Shown here: in pieces, positions 27,460-35,999 of the stretch
Position numbering within the stretch: the first letter of the stretch is position 1
Layout of the letters: every line of letters begins with the position of its first letter
NCBI GenBank assembly: GCA_934692485.1
Contig: CAKUTX010000004.1
Location: forward strand, 62,001-126,000
Origin: an uncultured Candidatus Melainabacteria bacterium
Lineage (GTDB): Bacteria > Cyanobacteriota > Vampirovibrionia > Gastranaerophilales > Gastranaerophilaceae
Length of the DNA stretch: 64,000 bases
Direction: 5' to 3'
Program-made: the position numbers and the translations under genes
The notes under the pieces: generated by a model
The model's database searches: none
Told to the model about the DNA's origin: nothing
What the model saw: only the letters and a program-made list of their open reading frames with translations

Positions 27460-27479
27460 ACTAATTCTTAAGGATTAGT
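27460..27479. repeat. near-perfect 20-base palindrome upstream of the phosphorylase homologue
   Basis: ACTAATTCTTAAGGATTAGT, dyad with one mismatch, followed within 5 bases by a T-rich run. It could be an operator, or a weak terminator/attenuator 110 bases before the start of the phosphorylase-like gene. Confidence 0.4.
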
Positions 27480-27588
27480 CTATATTTTTTTTACAGAATA
27501 ATTCCAAACTTTGATTTTTGTGATATGCTGTAGTCATACCCCTTTGGGTGGAAATAGTTTACATAGTATAAGAAGAGGAAGGTTAAAT

Positions 27589-29280
27589 ATGTCATTACCA
27601 AATGTAGCATATTTCTCAATGGAAATCGCTTTAGATCAATCTTTAAAAATCTATTCAGGCGGTTTAGGATTTTTGGCAGGTTCTCATATGTTATCTGCTG
27701 GTTATTTACAAATGCCGATGGTCGGTGTAACAATGTTGTGGTCTTATGGTTATTATGATCAAAGAATTGCACAAGATGGTCAAGTTGAAGTTGCTTATAT
27801 TAGAAAATATTATGATTTCTTAAAAGACACAGGCGCTATGACAGAAGTTGACATTTTCGGTGAAAAAGTTAAAGTTAAAGCTTATTTAGTTGAACCTGAA
27901 TTATTTGGTTCTTGCCCTGTATATCTTTTAACAACTGATATTGAAGGAAACAGTGATTGGGCAAAGAGCATTTCTCACAAACTTTATGACGGAAATGAAA
28001 AAATCAGAATTGCTCAAGAAACAGTTTTAGGTATTGCCGGTGTAAGAATTTTACAACAAATCGGATATAATTTTGACGTTGTTCACATGAATGAAGGTCA
28101 CGCACTTCCGGCTGCTTTTGAATTATTAAGACAATATGGCGGAAACTTAGAAGAAGTTAAAAAGAAAACTGTCTTTACAACTCACACTCCTGTTGCTGCC
28201 GGTAACGAAGTTCACTGGGTTGACACATTGATGGATGGCGGATTTTTTGCTGGATGTTCAAGAGAAACAGCTGTTCAACTAGGTGGCGAAAACTTCTCAT
28301 TAACTGTTGCAGCATTGAGAATGTCTAGACTTGCTAACGCTGTATCTCAACTTCACGGGCTTGTTTCTAATAAAATGTGGGAATGGGTTGACGGAAGATG
28401 TCCGATTAGAGCTATCACTAACGCTGTAAATCTTCACTACTGGCAAGATGACAGAATTAAAAAAGCTGATACTGCTGACAAACTTCTTGCTGTTAAACGT
28501 GAAATGAAAGAAGAATTGTTCGAATACGTTGCAAACGTTGCAGGTAAAAGATTTGACCCAGATGTTTTGACTATTACATGGGCTAGAAGATTTGCTGATT
28601 ACAAACGTGCTTGGTTAATTCTTATGGATAAAGATAGAATTAATAAACTTCTTGATGAAAACAAAATTCAAATTATCTTTGCTGGCAAATTCCATCCAGA
28701 TGACGTTATGGGCAAAGAAATGTTTAATAAATTGCTTAACCGCTCTCACAGCTTGAAAAATGTAGTTGTGTTACCTGGCTATGAACTAGAATTATCTGGC
28801 ATGCTAAAACGCGGTTCTGACATTTGGTTAAACACACCATTAAGACCATTCGAAGCATCAGGAACATCAGGTATGTCAGCAAATGCTAATGGTGCACTTC
28901 ACCTATCTACATTTGATGGATGGACTGTTGAAGGAACATTTAACGGCATTAACGGCTATACTATTGAATACCCTGAACTTGATGATGAAATGCCTTGGGA
29001 AGAACGTCATTGGAAAGATCATGAATGCATGATGAATATTATTGAAAATGAAATCATTCCAACATACTATGAAAATAAACAAGAATGGGCAAGAATGATG
29101 CGTCAAGCAATCAGAACATCTGAAGCTTATTTCAACTCAGATCGTATGGTTGTTGAATATTACAACAGATTGTATAAGCCAATCGCACACAATGATTCAA
29201 GCTCTGGAGAAAAGAAGAAAGAAATGAATATTTCTGAAACTCCTACGTTTGATGCTTGGACATTCGCGAATATCAAATAA
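27589..29280 (+). CDS. alpha-glucan phosphorylase homologue (GT35) lacking the PLP lysine
   Basis: Homologue of the short alpha-glucan phosphorylases that release glucose-1-phosphate from glycogen. Seen: YFSMEIALDQSLKIYSGGLGFLAGS, VVHMNEGHALPAAFELL, TTHTPVAAGNEVHW, and the phosphate-site block TWARRFADYKRAW. The start at 27589 has AGAGGAAGG just upstream; the open frame to 27511 adds unrelated residues. Odd: the family's GTSGMK-type motif carrying the PLP Schiff-base lysine reads GTSGMSANANGA, with Ser430 (codon TCA) at the lysine position. If the sequence is right, normal PLP-dependent phosphorolysis is doubtful. Followed by a strong terminator. Confidence 0.85.
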   Translation: MSLPNVAYFSMEIALDQSLKIYSGGLGFLAGSHMLSAGYLQMPMVGVTMLWSYGYYDQRIAQDGQVEVAYIRKYYDFLKDTGAMTEVDIFGEKVKVKAYLVEPELFGSCPVYLLTTDIEGNSDWAKSISHKLYDGNEKIRIAQETVLGIAGVRILQQIGYNFDVVHMNEGHALPAAFELLRQYGGNLEEVKKKTVFTTHTPVAAGNEVHWVDTLMDGGFFAGCSRETAVQLGGENFSLTVAALRMSRLANAVSQLHGLVSNKMWEWVDGRCPIRAITNAVNLHYWQDDRIKKADTADKLLAVKREMKEELFEYVANVAGKRFDPDVLTITWARRFADYKRAWLILMDKDRINKLLDENKIQIIFAGKFHPDDVMGKEMFNKLLNRSHSLKNVVVLPGYELELSGMLKRGSDIWLNTPLRPFEASGTSGMSANANGALHLSTFDGWTVEGTFNGINGYTIEYPELDDEMPWEERHWKDHECMMNIIENEIIPTYYENKQEWARMMRQAIRTSEAYFNSDRMVVEYYNRLYKPIAHNDSSSGEKKKEMNISETPTFDAWTFANIK

Positions 29281-29304
29281 AATATTCAATAATAGCATAA
29301 GGTT

Positions 29305-29337
29305 AAAGAGGTATAGATAAAGTCTATACCTCTTTTT
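29305..29337 (+). terminator. Rho-independent terminator
   Basis: 13-bp perfect stem AAAGAGGTATAGA/TCTATACCTCTTT, loop TAAAG, then a T run. Ends the phosphorylase-like transcript; the A-rich left arm could also serve leftward recR. Confidence 0.92.
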
Positions 29338-29383
29338 TGTCTGCATACTCCAAGAGGAGGACGGAGCATGAGATGAACTCTTA

Positions 29384-29980
29384 TTATAATTCTCGTCTAC
29401 CTTCAATAGCTTTTGCAATCGTTATTTCGTCTGCGTACTCTAAATCTGCACCAACAGGCAAGCCAAAGGCAATACGAGATATTTTCACTCCAAATGGTTT
29501 TATAAGTTTGCTCAAATAAAGGCTTGTTGCTTCGCCTTCTACAGACGGGCTGAGTGCAAGAATAATCTCTTTGACCCTTTCATCAGTCAAACGGCTTAAA
29601 AGCTCTTTTATCCTTATGTCGTCTGCCCCAATTCCATCCATCGGAGAGATTAAACCTTGCAATACATGATATAAGCCTTTATACTCATTCGTTTTTTCAA
29701 TAGCTATCAAATCCTTTGTTTCAGCAACTACGCAAATTATAGATTTGTCACGTTGAGAAGATGAACAAATCTCACAAGGACTCGTTGCTGATAGATTAAA
29801 GCAAATTTCACATGTTTTAGTGTTTTCTTTTGCATCTATCATACTTTGAGCAAATTTTTCCACCTCAGACTTAGGCATTCTAAGCAAGTAAAATGCCATA
29901 CGCTGAGCAGATTTCGGTCCAACAGACGGAAATTTTTGAAAATGCTCAATTAAAGAAGCTATTGATTTTGGATAAATCAT
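29384..29980 (-). CDS. recR: recombination mediator RecR
   Basis: Zinc-finger/Toprim protein that, with RecO and RecF, loads RecA on gapped DNA. 198 aa, standard length. Seen: helix-hairpin-helix KFPSVGPKSAQRMAFYLL, four-cysteine zinc finger CEICFNLSATSPCEIC, and the Toprim-like ICVVAETKDLIAIEKT and LALSPSVEGEATSLYL. Shares TAATG with ybaB. Confidence 0.97.
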   Translation of the reverse strand: MIYPKSIASLIEHFQKFPSVGPKSAQRMAFYLLRMPKSEVEKFAQSMIDAKENTKTCEICFNLSATSPCEICSSSQRDKSIICVVAETKDLIAIEKTNEYKGLYHVLQGLISPMDGIGADDIRIKELLSRLTDERVKEIILALSPSVEGEATSLYLSKLIKPFGVKISRIAFGLPVGADLEYADEITIAKAIEGRREL

Positions 29981-30315
29981 TAGAATTTAAGTCCTGGAAT
30001 ATTGATACCACCGGTAACAGATTTCATTTTATCTTCCATTGTTTTAGAAGCTTTGTCACTAGCTTGTTTGATTGCTGAAGAAATAATATCTTCTAACATT
30101 TCAACAGTATCAGCATCAACTGCAGTAGGATTTTCCGGATTTACAGCTTCTGCAGACAATTTAATAGATTTGAATTTACCTTGACCGTCACAGATTACTT
30201 TTACAGCTCCATTTGCTGCTTCTCCAGTAATTTCAAGATTAGCTAATTCTTTTTGAGTATCTTGTAATCTTTTTTGCAAGCCTTGAGCTTGTTTCATCAT
30301 TTGCATAATGTTCAT
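29980..30315 (-). CDS. ybaB: YbaB/EbfC nucleoid-associated protein
   Basis: Small DNA-binding dimer, commonly paired with recR as here. 111 aa. Seen: N-terminal helix MQMMKQAQGLQKRLQDTQKEL, GAVKVICDGQGKFKSIKL, and the C-terminal helix DIISSAIKQASDKASKTMEDKM. The stop and recR start overlap by one base, indicating a two-gene operon. Confidence 0.95.
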   Translation of the reverse strand: MNIMQMMKQAQGLQKRLQDTQKELANLEITGEAANGAVKVICDGQGKFKSIKLSAEAVNPENPTAVDADTVEMLEDIISSAIKQASDKASKTMEDKMKSVTGGINIPGLKF

Positions 30316-30405
30316 AAATTTTCTCTCCTAAGTCTGTATTATAAATTGTATACTATTACTTTAAATATAATTGGTTTTTACCGTAATTTATTATATAATA
30401 AAAAT

Positions 30406-31185
30406 ATGAAAAAATACACCTATGTTGCAGAATCTTTAAAAAACGGAAGAATAATGCGTTGGACTTTTATGCCATTAAAAGTGTACATTGCACCTATGAA
30501 GTTTTATTCAAAACAAGGTCAAGGGTATAAATATCGTGACATGGTAATAAGGGCATTAAATGAGTGGCAAAGTGCGACAAAAGGTAGAGTTTCTTTTAAG
30601 GTTGTGAACTCCCTGTTAGAATCGAATGTAAATGTTGACTGGAAACGAGTTGAAAGAAAGGCATTAGGTCATTGCTATTTTAATTATGACGGTTCAAACA
30701 GGTTATATGGTGCAGAAATCGCAATAGGTTTAACAGAAGGGCTTGTTCATGCTGATTATATGGACGAGGGAGAAGTTTACCACACAATTTTACACGAAGT
30801 CGGGCATGCTATAGGTTTAGGACATAGTCATAATCCAGCTGACATTATGTATACACCTCATCAACGAGGAATAAATTCAATATCTGAAGGAGACAGGTTA
30901 ACGGTAAATTGGCTTTATACACTACCACAGGGAGCTGATACTTCTGAAGTAGCTTCCAAATACAAAATTGGAGGAAGTGATATTGATGAAATTATTGCAA
31001 AATTTATCGATAAAAAAACTCCAACAGAATTTGAAAAAGTTAAATCATCAATAAAAATTCCTAAACGCGATTTGTTAGAAGAACAAGAAATGATTGCAAA
31101 TCTACGAAAATATCACATGTCTTTGCAAAATGTTCAAATCTCAGATGAAATGAAGAAGAAATTTTTAAACAAGCCTAACTATTAA
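30406..31185 (+). CDS. matrixin-like metzincin metalloprotease without signal peptide
   Basis: Zinc protease homologue. The metzincin motif HEVGHAIGLGH (HExxHxxGxxH) is complete and is followed by the Met-turn DIMY, as in M10-type matrixins. The fold start, RWTFMPLKVYIAP plus an ALNEWQSATKGRVSF helix, also fits matrixin catalytic domains. ATG 30406 is chosen: the longer frame from 30274 runs into the divergent ybaB gene. No signal peptide or propeptide with a cysteine switch is visible, which is unusual for this normally secreted family. A 90-residue C-terminal tail is charged and helical. Ends overlapping by 4 bases with a convergent gene. Confidence 0.8.
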   Translation: MKKYTYVAESLKNGRIMRWTFMPLKVYIAPMKFYSKQGQGYKYRDMVIRALNEWQSATKGRVSFKVVNSLLESNVNVDWKRVERKALGHCYFNYDGSNRLYGAEIAIGLTEGLVHADYMDEGEVYHTILHEVGHAIGLGHSHNPADIMYTPHQRGINSISEGDRLTVNWLYTLPQGADTSEVASKYKIGGSDIDEIIAKFIDKKTPTEFEKVKSSIKIPKRDLLEEQEMIANLRKYHMSLQNVQISDEMKKKFLNKPNY

Positions 31186-31934
31186 ATTTGATAATCAATT
31201 CCGTATTTTTTAAACAATGAATTGTAGTAGTCTTTATTTTCAATGACATCTTTTTTTGTCAACATCATCTCAAATCCTGAATTAAAACTAAAATTTTCAT
31301 CTTTGTGCAATTTATTAGCAAGAACATTTTGAATATATCTATCAAGTATAGCATTACCTTCATTAATATTTGTTTTAATTTCGGATGTACTATATTTTAG
31401 AAATTTCTTTGCTTCTTGGATGTTTTTAGAAAATCTCTTATCATCAGAATGTCGCAAAATCTCTTTTAGCTTTGAAAGCAGTTCTTCATAATATGCAATA
31501 TCTGGTTTAAATTTTAACTTAGCGTGAAAAAATACAGAGCTACCTAAAGAAAAAAGATTAATACTATCAAATTTTGGATTTTCTAAGAGCACAATTATTT
31601 GTCCCAAATGCATTACCGAGCCAACTCCCTTAAGAGAATGTCTTGAATCTAAATTTTCTATTGTACTATTGTACAAAACAGAGTCAACCCAATTGGTATT
31701 ACTAGAACATTTCCCAAGAGAAATTCCTTTTTTATTTTGAACATTAAATAAAAGCCATGCGTCATCTACTTTGGCTCTAACAAAACAATCCTGAGTATTT
31801 TTCCCAGAATTAAGCTTTACCGAAAAATCTTCAAAAAGTCTGGAAGTCCCGAACTTTTTAAATTTTAAGGCCGCAAAATAAGGGTTATAAACTTGTGGAT
31901 AATTATTATTCTTGCTGTAATTAATTATTTTCAT
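31182..31934 (-). CDS. hypothetical protein (250 aa)
   Basis: Not recognised. No signal peptide or membrane span. The N terminus contains NPYFAALKFKKFG (residues 17-29), loosely like the phenylalanine-centred tags in other orphans here, followed by LFEDFSVKL. The middle has hydrophobic strands (AWLLFNVQNKKGISLGKC, IIVLLENPKFDSINLFSLG) and the C-terminal half is helical and Lys-rich. Divergent from accD. Confidence 0.6.
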   Translation of the reverse strand: MKIINYSKNNNYPQVYNPYFAALKFKKFGTSRLFEDFSVKLNSGKNTQDCFVRAKVDDAWLLFNVQNKKGISLGKCSSNTNWVDSVLYNSTIENLDSRHSLKGVGSVMHLGQIIVLLENPKFDSINLFSLGSSVFFHAKLKFKPDIAYYEELLSKLKEILRHSDDKRFSKNIQEAKKFLKYSTSEIKTNINEGNAILDRYIQNVLANKLHKDENFSFNSGFEMMLTKKDVIENKDYYNSLFKKYGIDYQI

Positions 31935-31966
31935 AACAATAATTGAAAACTTCTAAATGTAAAAAT

Positions 31967-31994
31967 TTGCTATTATATTTTTTAGTTGTATAAT
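31967..31994 (+). promoter_or_regulatory. probable sigma-70 promoter of the accD operon
   Basis: TTGCTA (31967-31972), 16-base spacer, consensus TATAAT (31989-31994), 40 bases before the accD start. Confidence 0.6.
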
Positions 31995-32033
31995 GGTCTT
32001 GTATTAAAAGTTGATGATTAAGGGATATATAAT

Positions 32034-32906
32034 ATGACAGTTCAAGATTGGTTTGAAAAACGTAAACAGGCTCAAATTCAAAGACGAGAGCTTGAAGGTA
32101 GAGTTGAATTGGACATGGACCCTGATTTATGGGTTAAATGTGTTCATTGTGATGCTCAACTGCTTAAGGAAGATTTAGTAAAAAATGATATGGTTTGTCC
32201 GGTTTGTGACTATCATTTCAGAATAAATGCAAAAAAACGTATTAAACAATTGTTTGACGAAAATTCTTTTGAAGAATTGTTTACAGAAATAAAACCAACT
32301 GACCCTCTTGAATTTTCAGATACAGAAAGTTACAAAAATCGATTGGAAAAGGCTCATAAAAAAACAAACCTTAATGATGCCGTTATAACTGGAATTGCTA
32401 CAATTAATGGAAACAAAGTAGCAACTGCCGTAATGGACTTTGATTTTATGGGTGGTTCTATGGGCAGTGTTGTAGGAGAGAAAGTTACTCGAATTATTGA
32501 AAAAGCAATTGAGCTTAGATTGCCTGTTCTTGCTATTACATCATCTGGTGGAGCTAGAATGCAAGAGAGTGCTTTAAGCTTAATGCAAATGGCAAAAACT
32601 TCTTGTGCTGTTTCAAAATTGGGCGATGAAGGTCTTTTGTATATTAATTTATTAACTGAGCCTACTTTTGGCGGAGTTACAGCAAGTTTTGGGATGCTCG
32701 GCGATATTATTGTTGCAGAACAAGGAGCAAGAATTGGTTTCGCTGGTCGTCGTGTTATTGAACAGACAATTAGACAAAAATTGCCGTCAGATTTTCAGAC
32801 TGCGGAATATTTGTTAAAATATGGTCAAGTTGATATTGTATCCTCAAGAAAAAATTTGAAAGATACTTTGGGTAATATTTTGGAAATGCATAAGGGGGTA
32901 AAATAA
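32034..32906 (+). CDS. accD: acetyl-CoA carboxylase carboxyltransferase subunit beta
   Basis: With AccA forms the carboxyltransferase that makes malonyl-CoA for fatty-acid synthesis. 290 aa. Seen: N-terminal zinc ribbon CVHC...CPVC (residues about 39-60), ITSSGGARMQESALSLMQMAK, and the biotin/CoA site region EPTFGGVTASFGMLGDIIVAE, GFAGRRVIEQT. Stop and accA start overlap as TAATG. First gene of accD-accA-prmA-kdsB. Confidence 0.97.
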   Translation: MTVQDWFEKRKQAQIQRRELEGRVELDMDPDLWVKCVHCDAQLLKEDLVKNDMVCPVCDYHFRINAKKRIKQLFDENSFEELFTEIKPTDPLEFSDTESYKNRLEKAHKKTNLNDAVITGIATINGNKVATAVMDFDFMGGSMGSVVGEKVTRIIEKAIELRLPVLAITSSGGARMQESALSLMQMAKTSCAVSKLGDEGLLYINLLTEPTFGGVTASFGMLGDIIVAEQGARIGFAGRRVIEQTIRQKLPSDFQTAEYLLKYGQVDIVSSRKNLKDTLGNILEMHKGVK

Positions 32907-33862
32907 TGAGTGCTGTTTTAGATTTTGAAAAACCCATTATGGAAATTCAAGAAAAAATAGAAGAATTAAAGAAAATAAGTTTGGAGTCAGGCATGGATCT
33001 TAATAAAGAAATTGAAACTTTTGAGCAACAGGCACAAGATTATAGAAAAGAATTATACTCTAATTTAAAACCTTCGCAAAAGCTTCAAATAGCAAGACAT
33101 CCGGAACGTCCAAACTTTTTGGATTATGTAAACCATATTTGCGAGGACTTTGTAGAACTCCATGGTGATAGAGAAGGTATGGATGATAGAGCAATCATCG
33201 GAGGTTTGGCTAAAATTGATGGTCGTCCTGTTATGATTATCGGCACTATGAAAGGAAAATCTACAAAAGAAAATTTGGAATATAATTTCGGAATGCCTCA
33301 ACCTCAAGGTTATAGGAAAGCTTTACGTTTGTTTAAGCACGCAAGCAAATTTAACATTCCAATTGTAACTTTAATAGATACTCCGGGTGCTTATCCGGGA
33401 ATTAGTGCAGAAGAAACAAACCAAGGTGGCGCAATTGCCGTAAATCTTTGCGAAATGGCAAAATTAAATGTTCCAATTATTGCGATTATTACCGGAGAAG
33501 GCTGTTCCGGTGGCGCTTTGGGATTGGCAGTTGCAGATAAAGTATTTTTGCTGGAACACGCTTACTACACCGTTATTTCTCCTGAAGGCTGTGCTTCTAT
33601 CCTATGGAGAGATGCAACTAAAGCCGCTGAAGCTGCTGATGCTCTTAAAATTACAGCAAAAGATTTAATGAAATTTGATATTATTGACGGAGAAATTAAA
33701 GAACCTGTTGGTGGCGCTCATACTAATTATGATGAAGTTTCTGAAAATATGAAGAAAACTATTATTGATAGTATTGAAGAACTTGAAAAACTTTCTGTAA
33801 ATGACTTGAAAGAAAAACGTTACCAAAAATTTAGAAAAATGGGAGCTTTTTTAGAGGGCTAA
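32906..33862 (+). CDS. accA: acetyl-CoA carboxylase carboxyltransferase subunit alpha
   Basis: Partner of AccD. 318 aa, usual length. Seen: ARHPERPNFLDYV, ELHGDREGMDDRAIIGG, LIDTPGAYPGISAEETNQGG, GEGCSGGALGLAVADKVFLLEHAYYTVISPEGCASILWRD. Linked accD-accA order is common in bacteria other than E. coli. Two bases separate it from prmA. Confidence 0.97.
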   Translation: MSAVLDFEKPIMEIQEKIEELKKISLESGMDLNKEIETFEQQAQDYRKELYSNLKPSQKLQIARHPERPNFLDYVNHICEDFVELHGDREGMDDRAIIGGLAKIDGRPVMIIGTMKGKSTKENLEYNFGMPQPQGYRKALRLFKHASKFNIPIVTLIDTPGAYPGISAEETNQGGAIAVNLCEMAKLNVPIIAIITGEGCSGGALGLAVADKVFLLEHAYYTVISPEGCASILWRDATKAAEAADALKITAKDLMKFDIIDGEIKEPVGGAHTNYDEVSENMKKTIIDSIEELEKLSVNDLKEKRYQKFRKMGAFLEG

Positions 33863-33864
33863 AT

Positions 33865-34785
33865 ATGTCTGAAAAACGAGCTGACTATTATGAATTACAG
33901 ATAAAAATAAATCCTGATTTAGAAGATGTTATCTCTGATTTTTGCTTTGAATGTCTTCCGTGCGAGGGTGTTGTTCTTGCAGAAGAAAAGTACAAAGATT
34001 TAGAAATGATTTCCACCACAGAAGGAACTCTAAAAATCTTTTTGACCACAAAACCTGAAAACTTATCAGAAATCCTTAAAAATGAACGTGAATTGTTAAA
34101 ATCTCGAGGATTTTCCGATGAAGAACTTGGAAGCTGGGAATATGTTATTTCCAACAAACCAAATGAAGATTGGTCAAAAAAATGGAAAGAAAAGTGGGAC
34201 ATAACTCGAGTCACAGATAAAATTGTAATTGTTCCTGATTGGTTGAGCTATGAGGCTAAAGAAAACGAAGTTGTTATAAGATTAGAGCCAGGATGTACTT
34301 TTGGAACAGGAACTCATCAGACAACCCAGCTTTGCATGAAAGCTATAGAAAAATATATAAAAAAAGGCGACAAAGTCGCTGATATTGGTATGGGGTCTGG
34401 CATTTTGTCAATTTGCGCAAAAAAATTCGGAGCATCTTCTGTTTATGGTTGCGATATTGATGAAGACGTTATAGATGTTGCGAAAGAAAATGCAAAAAAG
34501 AATTTGCCTAACAACGGCGAAGGATGCTATTTTGAACTTAACACTGCTGATAAAATAAATGAAAAATTTGATTTTGTTTGTGCCAATATTTTACATAATG
34601 TTTTAGCAGAAATTATGGGTGATTTGAAAAATATAATGAAAACTGGTGCTTTGATGTCACTTTCTGGCATTTTGGATGAGAAAAAACCTGTGGTTTTAGA
34701 GGCAATAAAAAGAGAAAATTTAGAAATTATAGAAGAAATTCATCAGGATCAATGGACTTCTTTTGTTGTGAGAAAGGTAGTATAA
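33865..34785 (+). CDS. prmA: ribosomal protein L11 methyltransferase
   Basis: SAM-dependent enzyme that trimethylates ribosomal protein L11. 306 aa. Seen: LEPGCTFGTGTHQTTQLC, the SAM motif I VADIGMGSGILSICAKKFG, acidic loop YGCDIDEDVIDVAKENA, and the substrate-site CANILHNVL. The N-terminal L11-recognition domain is present. Immediately adjacent to kdsB. Confidence 0.94.
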   Translation: MSEKRADYYELQIKINPDLEDVISDFCFECLPCEGVVLAEEKYKDLEMISTTEGTLKIFLTTKPENLSEILKNERELLKSRGFSDEELGSWEYVISNKPNEDWSKKWKEKWDITRVTDKIVIVPDWLSYEAKENEVVIRLEPGCTFGTGTHQTTQLCMKAIEKYIKKGDKVADIGMGSGILSICAKKFGASSVYGCDIDEDVIDVAKENAKKNLPNNGEGCYFELNTADKINEKFDFVCANILHNVLAEIMGDLKNIMKTGALMSLSGILDEKKPVVLEAIKRENLEIIEEIHQDQWTSFVVRKVV

Positions 34786-35547
34786 ATGCAAAATAATACA
34801 AATATCGGAGCAAATAACGCTAAAACAGCAATAATTATTCCTGCTCGTTACGGTTCAAGCAGATTGGAAGGAAAACCATTAATAGAAGTTGAAGGTAAAC
34901 CTATTATTCAATGGGTTTATGAAAAAGCTCAGCAGGCGAAATTAGCCGATTTAATTATTGTTGCTACTGATGATGAAAGAATTTTTAATGCCGTAAAAGC
35001 TTTTGGTGGAAATGTTGAAATGACATCAACTGAACATAAGTGCGGCTCTGATAGAATTAAAGAGGTTGTTATGCGCCATCCGGAAATTGCTTACATAGTA
35101 AATCTCCAAGGGGATGAACCGCTAATTAAGCCTGAAAGTATCGACGAAGTTGCAAAGAATGTTAAATTTGACGAAACAGCCGATATTTCAACACTGATAA
35201 GAAAAATTACAGCAGAAGAAGCTGAAAATCCTAATTTGGTTAAATGTATTATTGATAAATGCGGTTTTGCAATGTATTTTTCTCGAGCTAAAATTCCATA
35301 TGAAAGAAACGAAGGAAAAGCAGATTTTTACGGGCATTTAGGCATTTATGGTTATAAGAGAGATGCTCTGATTAAGATGACAGAACTTCCGCAATCAACT
35401 TACGAACAAGCCGAAAGTTTAGAACAACTTAGAGCATTACAAAATGGAATGAAGATAAAAACATCAGTTGTAGATTTTGTACCAGTTGGAATTGATACTG
35501 CAGCTGACTTGGAACGTTTTAAAGAAATCGTTACTAAATATGCTTAA
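34786..35547 (+). CDS. kdsB: CMP-Kdo synthetase
   Basis: 3-deoxy-manno-octulosonate cytidylyltransferase, activating Kdo for LPS inner core; supports a diderm envelope. 253 aa. Seen: IIPARYGSSRLEGKPL, ADLIIVATDDERI, TSTEHKCGSDRIKEV, VNLQGDEPLIKPE, YGHLGIYGYKRDAL. The start abuts the prmA stop. Its last 14 bases overlap a convergent HTH gene. Confidence 0.96.
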   Translation: MQNNTNIGANNAKTAIIIPARYGSSRLEGKPLIEVEGKPIIQWVYEKAQQAKLADLIIVATDDERIFNAVKAFGGNVEMTSTEHKCGSDRIKEVVMRHPEIAYIVNLQGDEPLIKPESIDEVAKNVKFDETADISTLIRKITAEEAENPNLVKCIIDKCGFAMYFSRAKIPYERNEGKADFYGHLGIYGYKRDALIKMTELPQSTYEQAESLEQLRALQNGMKIKTSVVDFVPVGIDTAADLERFKEIVTKYA

Positions 35548-35758
35548 ACATATTGCTTGGACTTATTTTAAAAACTTCTGCAATTTTAAATAACATGTTT
35601 AGGCTAATTCGTTCTTTATTATTCTCAACTCTACTAATAAATTCTCTTGAGCAATTTAAAAGTTCTGCAAGTTTTTCTTGCGACAATTTTTTGCTTTGTC
35701 TAAGGGAACGAATATTCCCAGCTATTATGTTGTGATATTTTGCTTCTGAATTTTTCAT
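35534..35758 (-). CDS. XRE-family helix-turn-helix regulator
   Basis: Single-domain Cro/CI-type DNA-binding protein (74 aa from the preferred start). HTH visible: NIRSLRQSKKLSQEKLAELL, CSREFISRVENNKERIS, IAEVFKISPSNMF. A longer frame begins at 35812. A leftward TATAAT only 4 bases before ATG 35758 suggests a leaderless transcript. Converges with and overlaps kdsB. Target unknown; autoregulation is usual for this family. Confidence 0.85.
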   Translation of the reverse strand: MKNSEAKYHNIIAGNIRSLRQSKKLSQEKLAELLNCSREFISRVENNKERISLNMLFKIAEVFKISPSNMFKHI

Positions 35759-35933
35759 ACTAATTATATTAAAGCTATATTTTAGCAAGAACTCTATGAA
35801 GGAATACATCACACAATCGGCTAAAAAAATTTTGTTATTATTTTTAATAATTTAAAAAAGGACTTGCAATTTTTGGAAAAATAAATTAATATATATATAC
35901 AAATATTAAAAAAAATTTAAAAAAATAAATATT

Positions 35934-35961
35934 TTGTAATATTTTATATTTGTGTTATATT
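35934..35961 (+). promoter_or_regulatory. probable promoter of rpaB
   Basis: TTGTAA (35934-35939), 16-base spacer, TATATT (35956-35961), 39 bases before the start, in an extremely AT-rich stretch, so chance matches are possible. Confidence 0.45.
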
Positions 35962-35999
35962 AAAGGTGTTAGATTATACAACGAAGGAAAAAGATTATT

